Source of the DNA: Rheinheimera sp. EpRS3
GTDB lineage: Bacteria; Pseudomonadota; Gammaproteobacteria; Enterobacterales; Alteromonadaceae
Assembly (NCBI RefSeq): GCF_001513785.1
Contig: NZ_LNQS01000001.1
Location: 558,001 to 622,000, forward strand
Length of the DNA: 64,000 bases
Direction of reading: 5' to 3'
How positions within the stretch are numbered: position 1 is the first letter of the stretch; each line of letters opens with the position of its first letter. Below are positions 44,397 to 54,391 of this stretch, piece by piece. The position numbers were made by a program, and so were the translations under genes. Under the pieces are notes generated by a model. It saw only the letters and a program-made list of their open reading frames with translations, had not been told where the DNA came from and did no database searches.

Positions 44397-44427
44397 ATAA
44401 TATGCCTATTTAATGGCCCGTTGTCAA
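44397..44427 (-). promoter_or_regulatory. rpsT promoter
   Basis: On the minus strand a perfect -35 TTGACA (44427-44422) is followed 17 bp later by CATATT or 19 bp later by TATTAT (44402-44397). The leader to the rpsT TTG is about 40 bases. Confidence 0.65.
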
Positions 44428-44528
44428 ATGCTTTAACGGTAAAGACGCAGATTTTAATCCGGCGGCCTACTGGTAATCTGTGTTAATAAAGGGGCAAAAT
44501 AGCAGCCTGCCAGAAGAAGGAAGTTTAA

Positions 44529-46103
44529 GTGTCTGCAAAGTTATTAAAATCAGGCCTCATCGTTAGTTTTATGACGTTAATTTCGCGGGTGTTGGGGCTG
44601 GTTCGCGATGTAGTAGTGGCTAACTTTATCGGGGCCGGTGCTGCTGCCGACGTATTCTTTTTTGCCAACCGCATTCCTAATTTTTTGCGCCGCTTATTTG
44701 CTGAAGGCGCTTTTTCGCAGGCATTTGTGCCGGTATTAGCTGAGGTAAAAGCCAAACATGGCGATGACGCTGTACGGTTATTGCTGGCACGGGTAACCGG
44801 TAGCCTGGGTATGGTTGTAACTGTTGTTACACTGCTGGGGGTTATTGCTTCGCCGCTGGTTGCCATGCTGTTTGGCATGGGTTGGTTTGTCGAATGGCTG
44901 AACGATGGCCCGGACGCGCATAAGTTTGAACTGGCCAGCACGATGCTGAAAATTACTTTTCCGTATTTATGGTTTATCAGCCTGGTGGCGCTATCAGGTG
45001 CTGTACTTAATACCTATAACCGCTTTGCCGTGGCTGCTTTTACACCGGTATTTTTAAATATCGCTATTATTGCCTGTGCGGTGTACATGGCGCCAACATT
45101 GGATGAACCGGCAATGGCGCTGGCCTGGGGCGTATTTATTGGCGGTGTTGTGCAGCTATTATTTCAGTTGCCGTTTTTAGCCAAAGCCGGTTTGCTGGTG
45201 CGGCCCAGGTGGGGCTGGCGCGATGAAAACGTAGTAAAAATCCGCAAACTTATGCTACCGGCTTTATTTGGCGTGTCGGTAAGTCAGATAAATTTACTGC
45301 TTGATACTGTTATCGCCTCGTTTTTACTTACCGGCGCTGTAAGCTGGCTGTATTATTCTGACCGGTTAATTGAATTCCCGTTGGGTTTATTTGGTATTGC
45401 CATCGCAACGGTAATTTTGCCGAATTTATCCCGCCATCATGCCAGCGCCAACACAGAACGTTTTAGCCAGACGCTGGACTGGTCACTGCGTTTTGTCGCC
45501 TTGTTTGGTATACCGGCCATGGCAGGACTAATGGTATTGGCGCAGCCGATTATTGCGCTGTTGTTTATGCGCGGTGAGTTTACCCAGAACGATGTGTTGA
45601 TGGTGTCGTACAGCTTAATTGCCTACAGTACCGGTTTGCTTAGCTATATGTTAATAAAAGTGCTGGCGCCCGGTTTTTACGCGCGTCAGGACATTAAAAC
45701 ACCGGTGCGTATTGGCATTATTGCCATGGTAGCCAATATGGTGTTTAACCTGATGCTGGCACCCTTTTTAAGCTATGTCGGTCTGGCACTGGCGACGGCG
45801 ATGTCGGCCAGTTTAAATGCCTATTTACTGTATCGCGGTTTAAAACTGGCCGGGGTATACCAATTAAGTAAAACCAGCACAATATTTTTGCTGAAACTGG
45901 TTATTGCCAGTAGCCTGATGGCGGCGTTGCTCTATTGGCAAACACCAACACTGGCGCAGTGGGTGCAACTTAGTTTTACTGTGCAATTGTGGCGTTTAAT
46001 TACCTTGTGTGGGTTGGCAGTTGCAGGATATTTTCTGTTGTTATGGTTGCTTGGTGTGCGTTTGCGGCATTTTAAAGCCAATTCTGTTGCTGAAAGCAAA
46101 TGA
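44529..46103 (+). CDS. murJ: Lipid II flippase MurJ
   Basis: Polytopic inner-membrane protein of 524 residues in the MOP superfamily that flips lipid II to the periplasmic side for peptidoglycan synthesis. The N-terminal SFMTLISRVLGLVRDVVVANFIGAG, the RIPNFLRRLFAEGAFSQAFVPVL segment (with the conserved arginines of the central cavity) and about 14 hydrophobic helices identify it. The start is GTG at 44529 with AGAAGGAA seven bases upstream. It heads the block murJ-ribF-ileS-lspA-fkpB-ispH, a common gammaproteobacterial order. Confidence 0.96.
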   Translation: MSAKLLKSGLIVSFMTLISRVLGLVRDVVVANFIGAGAAADVFFFANRIPNFLRRLFAEGAFSQAFVPVLAEVKAKHGDDAVRLLLARVTGSLGMVVTVVTLLGVIASPLVAMLFGMGWFVEWLNDGPDAHKFELASTMLKITFPYLWFISLVALSGAVLNTYNRFAVAAFTPVFLNIAIIACAVYMAPTLDEPAMALAWGVFIGGVVQLLFQLPFLAKAGLLVRPRWGWRDENVVKIRKLMLPALFGVSVSQINLLLDTVIASFLLTGAVSWLYYSDRLIEFPLGLFGIAIATVILPNLSRHHASANTERFSQTLDWSLRFVALFGIPAMAGLMVLAQPIIALLFMRGEFTQNDVLMVSYSLIAYSTGLLSYMLIKVLAPGFYARQDIKTPVRIGIIAMVANMVFNLMLAPFLSYVGLALATAMSASLNAYLLYRGLKLAGVYQLSKTSTIFLLKLVIASSLMAALLYWQTPTLAQWVQLSFTVQLWRLITLCGLAVAGYFLLLWLLGVRLRHFKANSVAESK

Positions 46104-46118
46104 TTAAGTGGCTATAAT
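46087..46118 (+). promoter_or_regulatory. Candidate ribF promoter
   Basis: A perfect -10 TATAAT (46113-46118) with a G/C-rich discriminator (GCGCGG) lies between murJ and ribF. TTGCTG (46087-46092) is a possible but too distant -35 (20 bp). It could give ribF-ileS-lspA-fkpB-ispH its own promoter. Confidence 0.45.
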
Positions 46119-46153
46119 GCGCGGTTTATAATCAGTATTCAGAAACGGCAGGC

Positions 46154-47128
46154 ATGGAGTTAATTCGCGGCTTACACAATATTCAGTCCCGGCATCGCGG
46201 TTGTGTACTTACCATTGGTAATTTTGATGGTGTGCATTTGGGCCATCAGGCTGTGTTGCATAAAGTAGTGGCTATTGCCAAACAAATGCAGCTGCCCTCC
46301 TGCGTGATGCTGTTTGAACCGCAACCGCTGGAATTGTTTGCCGGTACCGCAGCACCTGCGCGCTTAACGCGGTTTCGGGAAAAATACGCTGCGCTGGCGC
46401 AGTTGGGTATAGACCGCTTGCTATGTGTTAATTTTACACCCGCTTTTGCCGCCCAGGCGCCAGAGCAGTTTGTTCAGCAGTTGTTGTTAAAGCAGCTGGG
46501 CGTAGAGCATTTAATTGTCGGTGATGATTTTCGCTTTGGCATTAACCGCAGCGGTAATTTTGAGTTATTGGCATCAGCGTCTGAGCAATACCTGTTCAGC
46601 TTGTGCAGCACCTCCAGTTTAGTATTGGGCCAGCAGCGCATCAGCAGTACTTTGATCCGTCAGGCACTGGCTGATGACAATTTAACGCTGGCGGCAGAGA
46701 TGCTGGGCCGGCCTTTTGCTTTAACCGGCCGTGTGCGGCATGGTCGCAAATTAGGCCGCGATCTGGGTTTTCCTACTGCCAATGTATTTTTATACCGGCG
46801 TAAGCTACCGGTAGCCGGTGTGTATGCTATTACGGCTAACACGGTATTTGGCACCTATTATGGTGTAGCTAATATTGGTAACCGGCCGACTGTACAGGGC
46901 CAGAGGCAGCAGCTTGAAGCACATTTGTTTGATTTTAAAGGCGATTTATACGGCAGCCAAATAGAAGTGTTATTGCAGCATAAGTTGCGTAACGAACAAC
47001 GCTTCGACGGTTTGGCCGCGTTACAACAACAAATTGCTGCTGATGTGATAGCAGCAAAAGCATTTTTTCAGCATGACGCTTTAACTCCAGCGCATGCCAC
47101 TACTTATAAGACGGAACCCAACGGATGA
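46154..47128 (+). CDS. ribF: Bifunctional riboflavin kinase/FMN adenylyltransferase
   Basis: FAD synthetase of 324 residues that phosphorylates riboflavin to FMN and adenylates it to FAD. The N-terminal adenylyltransferase has [22 protein letters not shown] and [10 protein letters not shown]. The C-terminal kinase has [15 protein letters not shown] (the GxPTAN motif) and [10 protein letters not shown]. Its stop overlaps the ileS start by 4 bp (ATGA), indicating coupling. Confidence 0.96.
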   Translation: MELIRGLHNIQSRHRGCVLTIGNFDGVHLGHQAVLHKVVAIAKQMQLPSCVMLFEPQPLELFAGTAAPARLTRFREKYAALAQLGIDRLLCVNFTPAFAAQAPEQFVQQLLLKQLGVEHLIVGDDFRFGINRSGNFELLASASEQYLFSLCSTSSLVLGQQRISSTLIRQALADDNLTLAAEMLGRPFALTGRVRHGRKLGRDLGFPTANVFLYRRKLPVAGVYAITANTVFGTYYGVANIGNRPTVQGQRQQLEAHLFDFKGDLYGSQIEVLLQHKLRNEQRFDGLAALQQQIAADVIAAKAFFQHDALTPAHATTYKTEPNG

Positions 47129-49953
47129 GCGACTACAAGCATACCCTGAATTTGCCGGAAACGGCTTTTGCGATGCGCGCCAATCTGGCGCAGCGTGAGC
47201 CGCAAATGCTGGCCAAATGGACCGAAGCCGATTTGTACGGCAAAATCCGTGCAGCGAAAAAAGGTAAAAAAACCTTTATTCTGCACGACGGCCCACCCTA
47301 CGCTAACGGCAATATTCATATCGGGCATGCGGTTAACAAAATTCTGAAAGACATTATCGTTAAAGCGAAAACGCTGGACGATTTTGACGCGCCCTATGTA
47401 CCGGGTTGGGACTGTCACGGCCTGCCGATTGAACTGGTAGTGGAAAAAAAATACGGCAAGCCGGGTGCTAAGCTGACACCGGCAGAATTCAGGCAAAAGT
47501 GCCGCGAATATGCCGCCACACAAATTGATGCACAGCGCACCGATTTTATCCGTTTAGGTGTGCTGGGCGATTGGCAAAACCCGTACCGCACCATGGATTA
47601 TGGCTTTGAAGCCAATATAATCCGCTCACTGGGCAGAATTATTGCTAACGGCCATTTACAGCAGGGCTTTAAGCCGGTGCACTGGTGTACCGACTGTGGC
47701 TCAGCGCTGGCTGAAGCGGAAGTGGAATATCAGGATAAAATATCTCCGGCGATTGATGTACGTTTTGCTGTGGTAGATGACGCTGCCGTAGACCGCTTTG
47801 ATCATCCTGAAGGTAAACGTGGCAGTGGCAAAGTATCGGTCGTGATCTGGACCACCACGCCCTGGACTATTCCGGCTAACCGTGCGGTGGCATTAAACGC
47901 CAAGCTCGATTACAGCCTGGTGCAGGTAGAGCAGGGCCCGTTGGGCGCCGAGCGTTTAATTATTGCTACAGATTTGGTAAAAGACGTGATGGCGCGAGCC
48001 GGTATTGAGCATTACCACGCTCTGGGTTTTGCTAAGGGGGCAGCGCTGGAATTAGTACAATTACAGCACCCGTTGTACAACTTTACCGTACCGCTGATTA
48101 TGGGGGAGCACGTTACTACTGAATCCGGTACCGGTTGCGTGCACACCGCGCCTGGCCACGGTCAGGAAGACTTTATTGTCGGTAAACAATATAACCTCGA
48201 AGTAGCCAACCCAGTGGGCGCGAACGGCGTTTATCTGCCGGATACGCCGCTGTTTGCCGGCCAGCATGTATTTAAAGCCAACGACAGCGTAGTAGAAGCA
48301 TTAAAAGAAGCTGGCGCACTGCTGGTGCATAAAGCTTATAAGCACAGCTACCCGCACTGCTGGCGGCATAAAACGCCGATAATTTTCCGGGCTACGCCGC
48401 AGTGGTTTATCAGCATGGAACAGCAGGGCCTGCGTGCTACGTCGCTTGAGCAAATTGAGCAAACCCGTTGGATCCCGGATTGGGGCCAACAACGGATTGA
48501 AAAAATGGTTGAAGGCCGGCCAGACTGGTGTATCTCACGTCAGCGCACCTGGGGTGTGCCAATAGCACTGTTTGTTGATAAAGACAGCGGCGCATTGCAC
48601 CCGGATACCCAGGCATTAATGGAACAGGTTGCCAAGCTGGTTGAGCAAAACGGCATTCAGGCCTGGTTTGATTTAACGGCTGAAACTCTGCTCGGTGATG
48701 ATGCAAAACAATACGTTAAGGTAACTGACACCCTGGATGTTTGGTTCGACTCTGGTGTAACCCATGCCTGCGTAGTGGAAGAGCGGCCGGAATTTGGTGG
48801 CGCTGATCAGGCTGATTTATATCTGGAAGGCTCTGATCAGCACCGTGGCTGGTTTATGTCGTCCCTGATGACCGGGGTTAGCATTAAACATAAAGCGCCG
48901 TACAAGCAAGTGCTGACACATGGCTTTACCGTAGACGGTGATGGCCGCAAGATGTCGAAGTCTTTAGGCAATGTGGTATCACCGCAGGACGTGATGAACA
49001 AATTAGGCGCCGACATTTTGCGCTTATGGGTGGCCACTACCGATTACACGTCAGAGATGACGGTGTCGGATGAAATATTAAACCGTGCTGCCGACAAATA
49101 CCGCCGTATCCGTAACACCGCGCGTTTTTTACTGGCAAACTTAAACGGCTTTAATCCGGCTACCGATTTAGTGCCGTTTGATAAGATGGTTGAGCTGGAT
49201 TTATGGGTAGTGAACCGCGCCTCTAAGTTGCAGCAGGAGATTATCGATGCCTACGATAACTATCAGTTCCATCAGGTAAGCCAGAAGCTGATGAACTTCT
49301 GCACCGTTGAGCTGGGTAGTTTCTATCTGGATGTGATTAAAGATCGCCAGTATACCGCGCACAGCGAAGGCGTGGCGCGGCGCTCGTGCCAAACCGCGTT
49401 GTACCATATTGCCCAGGCGATGGTGCGCTGGATGGCGCCGGTAATGAGCTTTACTGCTCAGGAGATCTGGCAGGAATTACCGGGCCAGCAGCAAGAGTTC
49501 GTGTTTACTGATGTTTGGTATACCGGTTTTAGCGGTGTCACCGGCGGTAAGTTTGACGATGCCTTCTGGCAGCAATTGCTGCAGGTGCGTGACGAAGTTA
49601 ACAAGGTGCTGGAAGCGGCGCGCCGCGAAGATAAAATCGGTGCTTCACTACAAGCTGAAGTAACGTTATATGCATCAGAAGCACTGGCGGCCGATTTAGC
49701 CAAACTGGGTGACGAGCTGCGTTTTGTGCTGATCACTTCTACGGCGCAGGTCAGCATCGAAGCCGTACCTGCCGATGCGGTGCAAACCGAATTAGCCGGC
49801 TTAAGCGTGTATGTTGCTGCTTCCACCGCAGCCAAATGTGGCCGTTGCTGGCATCACCGCCATGATGTCGGTGCCAATGCAGCGCATGCTGAGTTGTGTC
49901 TGCGCTGCGTTAGCAACGTAGAAGGTGAAGGCGAACAGCGGGCATTTGCATAA
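47125..49953 (+). CDS. ileS: Isoleucyl-tRNA synthetase
   Basis: Class I aminoacyl-tRNA synthetase of 942 residues. HIGH at about residue 67 and KMSKS at about 611 form the ATP site. An editing CP1 domain lies between them ([12 protein letters not shown] and [12 protein letters not shown]). The anticodon-binding domain follows, with a C-terminal zinc finger CGRCWHH…CLRC. Length and zinc end match the eubacterial, mupirocin-sensitive type. It overlaps ribF by 4 bp and lspA by 1 bp (TAATG). Confidence 0.98.
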   Translation: MSDYKHTLNLPETAFAMRANLAQREPQMLAKWTEADLYGKIRAAKKGKKTFILHDGPPYANGNIHIGHAVNKILKDIIVKAKTLDDFDAPYVPGWDCHGLPIELVVEKKYGKPGAKLTPAEFRQKCREYAATQIDAQRTDFIRLGVLGDWQNPYRTMDYGFEANIIRSLGRIIANGHLQQGFKPVHWCTDCGSALAEAEVEYQDKISPAIDVRFAVVDDAAVDRFDHPEGKRGSGKVSVVIWTTTPWTIPANRAVALNAKLDYSLVQVEQGPLGAERLIIATDLVKDVMARAGIEHYHALGFAKGAALELVQLQHPLYNFTVPLIMGEHVTTESGTGCVHTAPGHGQEDFIVGKQYNLEVANPVGANGVYLPDTPLFAGQHVFKANDSVVEALKEAGALLVHKAYKHSYPHCWRHKTPIIFRATPQWFISMEQQGLRATSLEQIEQTRWIPDWGQQRIEKMVEGRPDWCISRQRTWGVPIALFVDKDSGALHPDTQALMEQVAKLVEQNGIQAWFDLTAETLLGDDAKQYVKVTDTLDVWFDSGVTHACVVEERPEFGGADQADLYLEGSDQHRGWFMSSLMTGVSIKHKAPYKQVLTHGFTVDGDGRKMSKSLGNVVSPQDVMNKLGADILRLWVATTDYTSEMTVSDEILNRAADKYRRIRNTARFLLANLNGFNPATDLVPFDKMVELDLWVVNRASKLQQEIIDAYDNYQFHQVSQKLMNFCTVELGSFYLDVIKDRQYTAHSEGVARRSCQTALYHIAQAMVRWMAPVMSFTAQEIWQELPGQQQEFVFTDVWYTGFSGVTGGKFDDAFWQQLLQVRDEVNKVLEAARREDKIGASLQAEVTLYASEALAADLAKLGDELRFVLITSTAQVSIEAVPADAVQTELAGLSVYVAASTAAKCGRCWHHRHDVGANAAHAELCLRCVSNVEGEGEQRAFA

Positions 49954-50441
49954 TGACATTATTTAAAGATAGCGGTTGGCGGCTGTGGTGGTTAATGCTG
50001 TTGGTGCTGGTGGCGGACCAGATCAGTAAGCAGGTGGTAATTGCCAATATGCAGCTGTTTGATTCGATTGAACTGTTGCCGTTTTTTAACTTTACCTATG
50101 TACGTAATTATGGCGCGGCCTTCTCGTTTTTAAGTGATGCTGGTGGCTGGCAGCGCTGGTTTTTTACCTTTATTGCCGTAGCTATCAGCTGCGTGCTGGC
50201 GGTATGGCTGGCACGCAACAGTAAAACGCAGTTAAAGCTGAACCTGGCGCTGAGTTTGGTGTTGGCGGGGGCTATTGGTAACCTGATTGATCGCAGTATC
50301 TATGGTTACGTAATAGACTTTTTCCACTTGTACTATCAGAACTGGCATTATCCGGCGTTTAATATTGCCGACTCGGCCATTTGTATTGGTGCCGCCTTAC
50401 TTATTTGGGACAGCTTTAGTAATAACGAGGTGAAAAAGTGA
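49953..50441 (+). CDS. lspA: Prolipoprotein signal peptidase (SPase II)
   Basis: Aspartic membrane protease of 162 residues that removes the signal peptide from lipidated prolipoproteins. Four transmembrane helices. The two catalytic aspartates are in GNLIDR and FNIADS, and the N-terminal DQISK and YVRNYGAAFS motifs are conserved. It overlaps ileS by 1 bp and fkpB by 4 bp. Confidence 0.97.
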   Translation: MTLFKDSGWRLWWLMLLVLVADQISKQVVIANMQLFDSIELLPFFNFTYVRNYGAAFSFLSDAGGWQRWFFTFIAVAISCVLAVWLARNSKTQLKLNLALSLVLAGAIGNLIDRSIYGYVIDFFHLYYQNWHYPAFNIADSAICIGAALLIWDSFSNNEVKK

Positions 50442-50875
50442 CAAACGCAGTAATAGGCGCCAACAGCAGCGTAATTTTTCACTTTGATATTAAGTTATCA
50501 GATGGCAGCGCAGCAGAAAGCACTCGGGTGCATAACAAGCCAGCCAAACTGCAGATGGGCGATGGCAGTATTTCTCCTGCGTTTGAAGCGCAGCTAAATG
50601 GCCTGACAGCGGGTGATAAAAAAACCTTTACGCTGGCGCCGGAGGATGCCTACGGTATGCCAAACCCGGATAATATTTATTATGTTGACCGCAGTAAGTT
50701 CTCTGCCGATGCACCGGCTAAAGCCGGCATGATTATCGGTTTTACCATGCCGGATGGCTCTGAAATGCCAGGCCTGGTGCGTGAAGTGGTAGGCGAGTCG
50801 GTGACGATAGATTTTAATCACCCGCTGGCCGGGCAGACGCTGACCTTCAGCGTTGAAATAGTACAGGTAAGCTGA
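50438..50875 (+). CDS. fkpB: FKBP-type peptidyl-prolyl isomerase (SlpA/FkpB)
   Basis: Small FKBP of 145 residues starting at GTG 50438, overlapping the lspA stop (GTGA). It has the pattern of SlpA-type proteins: an FKBP half (HFDIKLSDGSAAEST, GDGSISPAFEAQLNGL, FTLAPEDAYG) with an IF (insert-in-flap) chaperone domain in between and the closing segment DFNHPLAGQTLTF. Cytoplasmic proline isomerase and chaperone. Four bases separate its end from ispH. Confidence 0.94.
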   Translation: MTNAVIGANSSVIFHFDIKLSDGSAAESTRVHNKPAKLQMGDGSISPAFEAQLNGLTAGDKKTFTLAPEDAYGMPNPDNIYYVDRSKFSADAPAKAGMIIGFTMPDGSEMPGLVREVVGESVTIDFNHPLAGQTLTFSVEIVQVS

Positions 50876-50878
50876 GTT

Positions 50879-51808
50879 ATGGATATTTTATTAGCCAATC
50901 CGCGCGGTTTTTGTGCTGGCGTAGACCGCGCCATCAGCATTGTTGAGCGCGCACTGGAGCTGTACGAGCCACCGATTTATGTGCGCCATGAAGTGGTACA
51001 CAACAAGTTTGTCGTAGACGGCCTGCGCCGCCGTGGCGCGGTGTTTGTTGATGAGCTGAACGAAGTGCCTGATGGCAATATCGTTATTTTCAGTGCGCAT
51101 GGTGTATCGCAAGCGGTGCGGGAAAATGCCAAACAGCGCGGTTTGAAAGTATTTGACGCCACCTGTCCGCTGGTTACCAAAGTGCATATGGAAGTCACCC
51201 GCGCCAGCCGCAAAGGCATCGAGTGCATTCTGATTGGCCATGCTGGCCATCCCGAAGTGGAAGGCACCATGGGCCAGTATGATAACGCCGACGGCGGTAT
51301 TTATCTGGTCGAGTCGGTTGATGATGTGGCGGCGCTGAAGGTGAAAAACCCGGCCCAGCTGTGTTTCAGCAGTCAGACGACGTTATCGGTGGATGACACT
51401 GCGGATGTAATTGATGCGCTGCGTGAGCGTTTCCCGGATATTGAAGGCCCGCGCAAAGATGATATTTGTTACGCCACGCAGAACCGCCAGGACGCTGTAC
51501 GAGATTTAGCTGCTAAAGCCGATTTACTGCTGGTAGTGGGGGCGAAAAACAGTAGTAACTCTAACCGCTTGCGCGAACTGGCTGACAAAATGGGCTGCAC
51601 CGCCTATTTAATTGATACCGCCAACGATATTCAGCAAGCCTGGCTTGATGGTATCAAATCGGTAGGCGTAACGGCCGGCGCCTCGGCGCCTGAAGTGCTG
51701 GTGCAACAGGTGGTTAAACAGCTGCAGCAATGGGGCGGTAAAACAGTAAGCGAAAACCCCGGCCGCGAAGAGAATGTGGTGTTTGCTATCCCCGCAGAGC
51801 TGCGTTAA
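50879..51808 (+). CDS. ispH: 4-hydroxy-3-methylbut-2-enyl diphosphate reductase
   Basis: Last enzyme of the MEP isoprenoid pathway, which makes IPP and DMAPP with a 4Fe-4S cluster. 309 residues with the three cluster cysteines in [14 protein letters not shown] and [10 protein letters not shown]. The HGVS and [11 protein letters not shown] segments carry the active-site His residues, and the Glu of the substrate site is present. It is the last gene of the core block; a 7-bp stem (51813-51819 with 51832-51838) followed by a T-rich stretch may end the transcript. Confidence 0.97.
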   Translation: MDILLANPRGFCAGVDRAISIVERALELYEPPIYVRHEVVHNKFVVDGLRRRGAVFVDELNEVPDGNIVIFSAHGVSQAVRENAKQRGLKVFDATCPLVTKVHMEVTRASRKGIECILIGHAGHPEVEGTMGQYDNADGGIYLVESVDDVAALKVKNPAQLCFSSQTTLSVDDTADVIDALRERFPDIEGPRKDDICYATQNRQDAVRDLAAKADLLLVVGAKNSSNSNRLRELADKMGCTAYLIDTANDIQQAWLDGIKSVGVTAGASAPEVLVQQVVKQLQQWGGKTVSENPGREENVVFAIPAELR

Positions 51809-51812
51809 TACC

Positions 51813-51847
51813 AGGCTGACGCCTAGCGTGCTCAGCCTTATTTGTTT
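51813..51847 (+). terminator. Possible terminator after ispH
   Basis: AGGCTGA (51813-51819) pairs with TCAGCCT (51832-51838) around a 12-base loop, followed by TATTTGTTT. A weak rho-independent terminator between the core block and the two-component genes. Confidence 0.45.
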
Positions 51848-51898
51848 GCCCGTGTTGTTATAGTATGCTGCTTGACAGTTAAACAGGCAGGCAACCTT

Positions 51899-52927
51899 AT
51901 GCAAATAAACCGGGCTTTACCCGCGCTGGAATTTCCCTATCTGTGCCATGGCCGTTTTGTATTGCGGTTGCTGGTAATGGCGCAGGCTGTGTCGGTGGTT
52001 TTAGCATTTGCTCCCGGTATAGCCGCTGATCCCTGGCATAGGCTTGGGCTTATCAGTGTGTTTGTGCATTGGGTTGCCTTACTTACCACCGTATGTTTTT
52101 GCCAGCTAAGACGGCAACTTAACCGCCTGCAGCCGGCAGCCATGCTGATTAGCTGCATTGCGCTGTTTGAAGTTGCCACTATCCTTGTCAGTGTCATTGC
52201 CCATTCCTGGCTTGCCAGCCAAAGCCCGCATATGTCGCAGAGTTTACCGGCATTTGTACTGGCAAATATGATGATCAGCCTGATTATTGCGATTATCGCC
52301 ATACAGTTTTTTATTATTCATACAGAGCGAAACCAACAGGTCCGGGCGCAAAGCCGTGCCGAATTAAACGCCTTACAAGCCCGCATAGAACCGCACTTTT
52401 TATTTAACAGCCTGAACACCGTAGCAGAGCTTACACAGGTTGACCCCAACGCAGCAGAGCAGGCGCTGCTCAATTTATCAGCTTTGTTCCGGGCAGCTCT
52501 AAATGCCGGCCAAACCGTATCTCTGGCCGATGAATTAAGGTTGTCTGAGCAATACTTGTCGCTTGAGCAATGGCGTTTAGGCCAGCGTATGGTAGTGCAA
52601 TGGGATGTACCCGAACATATTCCTGAGCTTAGCTTGCCGGCTCTTACTATTCAGCCGTTGCTGGAAAATGCCGTGCGCCACGGGGTGGAAAATTGTGCTG
52701 AACAAGCCAGGCTGCATCTTACACTGGTAGAAAGCAGGCAATCTGTCAGTATTGTCATTACTAATCCACTTGGGCAGCCTGACAGCCAAAAGGCCGGGAA
52801 TGGCATGGCGCTGGACAATATTCGCCAGCGCTTGCAATTACATTATGGCAGCGGTGCGCAGCTACACAGTGCAACCAGCGAGGGGCGATTCAGGGTAAAA
52901 CTGGTGCTACCTAAGGAGGGCAGCTGA
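51899..52927 (+). CDS. algZ: AlgZ/FimS-like sensor histidine kinase (LytS type)
   Basis: Membrane sensor of 342 residues from the ATG at 51899 (an upstream TTG is less likely). Short N-terminus LEFPYLCHGRFVLRLL, then four hydrophobic helices (about residues 22-40, 50-68, 80-100 and 118-138), then a His_kinase domain with the phospho-acceptor box ARIEPHFLFNSLNT and an ATPase N-box PLLENAVRHGVE. The helix arrangement and wording of the soluble part closely resemble Pseudomonas AlgZ (FimS). It overlaps the response-regulator gene by 1 base (TGATG). The pair lies between ispH and a minor-pilin operon, which suggests control of type IV pili. Confidence 0.85.
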   Translation: MQINRALPALEFPYLCHGRFVLRLLVMAQAVSVVLAFAPGIAADPWHRLGLISVFVHWVALLTTVCFCQLRRQLNRLQPAAMLISCIALFEVATILVSVIAHSWLASQSPHMSQSLPAFVLANMMISLIIAIIAIQFFIIHTERNQQVRAQSRAELNALQARIEPHFLFNSLNTVAELTQVDPNAAEQALLNLSALFRAALNAGQTVSLADELRLSEQYLSLEQWRLGQRMVVQWDVPEHIPELSLPALTIQPLLENAVRHGVENCAEQARLHLTLVESRQSVSIVITNPLGQPDSQKAGNGMALDNIRQRLQLHYGSGAQLHSATSEGRFRVKLVLPKEGS

Positions 52928-53631
52928 TGAAAGTGCTTATTGTTGATGATGAGCCTCTGGCCCGTGCCAGATTACAGCGTTTACTGGCACAACAAGCCGG
53001 ATATCATTGCGTCGGCGAGGCGGAAAATGCGACACAGGCTATGCGGCTTATCCATGCCTTACAGCCTGACTTGCTATTACTGGATATTGCCATGCCAGGG
53101 GCGGATGGTATTTCTCTGGCAACAGATATTCTGGCGCTGGCGACACCGCCGGCGGTTATTTTTGTGACTGCCCATCCGCAACACGCGCTGGACGCATACC
53201 AGGCTGGCCCGGCTGACTACATACTAAAGCCGGTATCGCCAGAGCGGTTGGCACAGGCGCTGCAACGTTTAGGCACTCAGACCCGGGCTCATCTGGAGCG
53301 CAAAACCGCCGAGCCAAAGTTAAGTTACATACAAGCAGGGATAAAACGTCAGATAGACCTCAAAGACGTGCTTTACTTCAGTGCTGAAGATAAATATGTG
53401 CGGATGGTATTTGGCAAGGGTGAGGCAATAATTGAGCAGAGCCTGGTGCAGCTGCAACAATTGTACCCAGACAAGCTGTTACGAATTCACCGTAGTACCA
53501 TGATCAATAAAGCTCACTTTCAGCGCTTAATTAGTGCCAATGGTAAACATTGGGTGGTGCTGGCAGGGCGCAGTGAAAAGCTGGAGGTCAGCCGGCGAGA
53601 AGTGGCTAATATCCGTAGCAATATGTCTTAA
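52927..53631 (+). CDS. algR: AlgR-like LytTR response regulator
   Basis: 234 residues: a receiver domain (about 1-118; acidic DDE at 7-9, phospho-acceptor Asp in LLLLDIAMPG, Thr of VTAH, Lys of ILKPVS) and a C-terminal LytTR DNA-binding domain (about 135-234, with FSAEDKYVRM, RIHRSTMINK and LEVSRREVANIR). The order and signature match AlgR, which in Pseudomonas activates the fimU-pilVWXY1Y2E operon for twitching motility. The same operon type begins about 125 bp downstream. Confidence 0.88.
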   Translation: MKVLIVDDEPLARARLQRLLAQQAGYHCVGEAENATQAMRLIHALQPDLLLLDIAMPGADGISLATDILALATPPAVIFVTAHPQHALDAYQAGPADYILKPVSPERLAQALQRLGTQTRAHLERKTAEPKLSYIQAGIKRQIDLKDVLYFSAEDKYVRMVFGKGEAIIEQSLVQLQQLYPDKLLRIHRSTMINKAHFQRLISANGKHWVVLAGRSEKLEVSRREVANIRSNMS

Positions 53632-53642
53632 TTATCAGTTTG

Positions 53643-53716
53643 CCGTTGGTCTGGCAATGACACCGCCTGTCGTGAAAATCATGCCCGTTGTTTAATTGTT
53701 AGCGTAAAGTTTAAAT
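53643..53716 (+). promoter_or_regulatory. Candidate AlgR boxes and promoter of the minor-pilin operon
   Basis: CCGTTGGTC at 53643-53651 differs from the AlgR consensus CCGTTCGTC at one base. CCGTTGTTT at 53685-53693 is a weaker match, 42 bp downstream (about four helical turns). TTGTTT (53688-53693, inside the second box) and TTAAAT (53711-53716) have 17 bp spacing and could be the -35 and -10. Assignment by eye only. Confidence 0.45.
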
Positions 53717-53755
53717 ATCAAAGTGCGCCTGGTATTTCGCAGAGACTTTACCCTA

Positions 53756-54379
53756 ATGATAACTGCTGAAAGAAAAAAACATCCCGATACTATTTTATCG
53801 CTACAGCTACAGCTACAGCACGGCTTCACGCTCGTCGAGCTGATGGTAACTGTAGCGGTGCTTGCCATCGTTATGGCTGTTGCTGTGCCATCTTTTACCA
53901 ATCTTATAAACAGTAATCGTTTAACAGCCCAAGCTAATGAGGTGCTGGCCGGGCTTATTTTGGCGCGTACTGAAGCCATCAAGCGAAATGAAAGTATAGT
54001 GTTTTGCCATACAACAGACGGAGAAAATTGTTCAGCCCCGCCTGCTGCGGGTTGGCAGGGCTGGCTGGTGAGGGGCACTACAGATGTTACCGTAGTCGCA
54101 ACAGGTATCATTCAGTCTGATCGGTTGGTTATGTTGTCCAGCAGTAATGTGGCCAATGCTGCCATAGATGGTGTTGGACATTCTGTGCGTTTTAGCCCTC
54201 AGGGGTTGCTCCGAAGTGGTAATGGTAATAATCCGCTAAATGGTGCTTTACGCATTTGTTTACCCAATATGCAGATATCTCAAAATACCCGTGATATTGA
54301 GATGCGCTCCGGAGGACGAACCAGAGTTGTTAGCATCAGCGAAGGGCAGAATTGTCCTGTACCAGCAAATCCGGCGTAA
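53756..54379 (+). CDS. FimU/FimT-like minor type IV prepilin (GspH family)
   Basis: Prepilin of about 207 residues from the ATG at 53756 (GTG 53723 also in frame). The PilD cleavage site is LQLQHG|FTLVELMV, with Gly-1, Phe+1 and Glu+5, after a rather long leader of 23 residues. The hydrophobic N-helix and the C-terminal beta domain with paired Cys fit the GspH/FimT fold. It is first in the operon, the place of fimU in Pseudomonas. Minor pilins form the priming complex at the pilus tip. Confidence 0.87.
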   Translation: MITAERKKHPDTILSLQLQLQHGFTLVELMVTVAVLAIVMAVAVPSFTNLINSNRLTAQANEVLAGLILARTEAIKRNESIVFCHTTDGENCSAPPAAGWQGWLVRGTTDVTVVATGIIQSDRLVMLSSSNVANAAIDGVGHSVRFSPQGLLRSGNGNNPLNGALRICLPNMQISQNTRDIEMRSGGRTRVVSISEGQNCPVPANPA

Positions 54380-54391
54380 GGGGAAAATAAT

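Noticed and set aside
44525..44941. A 138-codon open frame opposite murJ
   Set aside because: Shadow of a clear murJ coding region; low-complexity Thr/Ser/Asn protein with no start signals.
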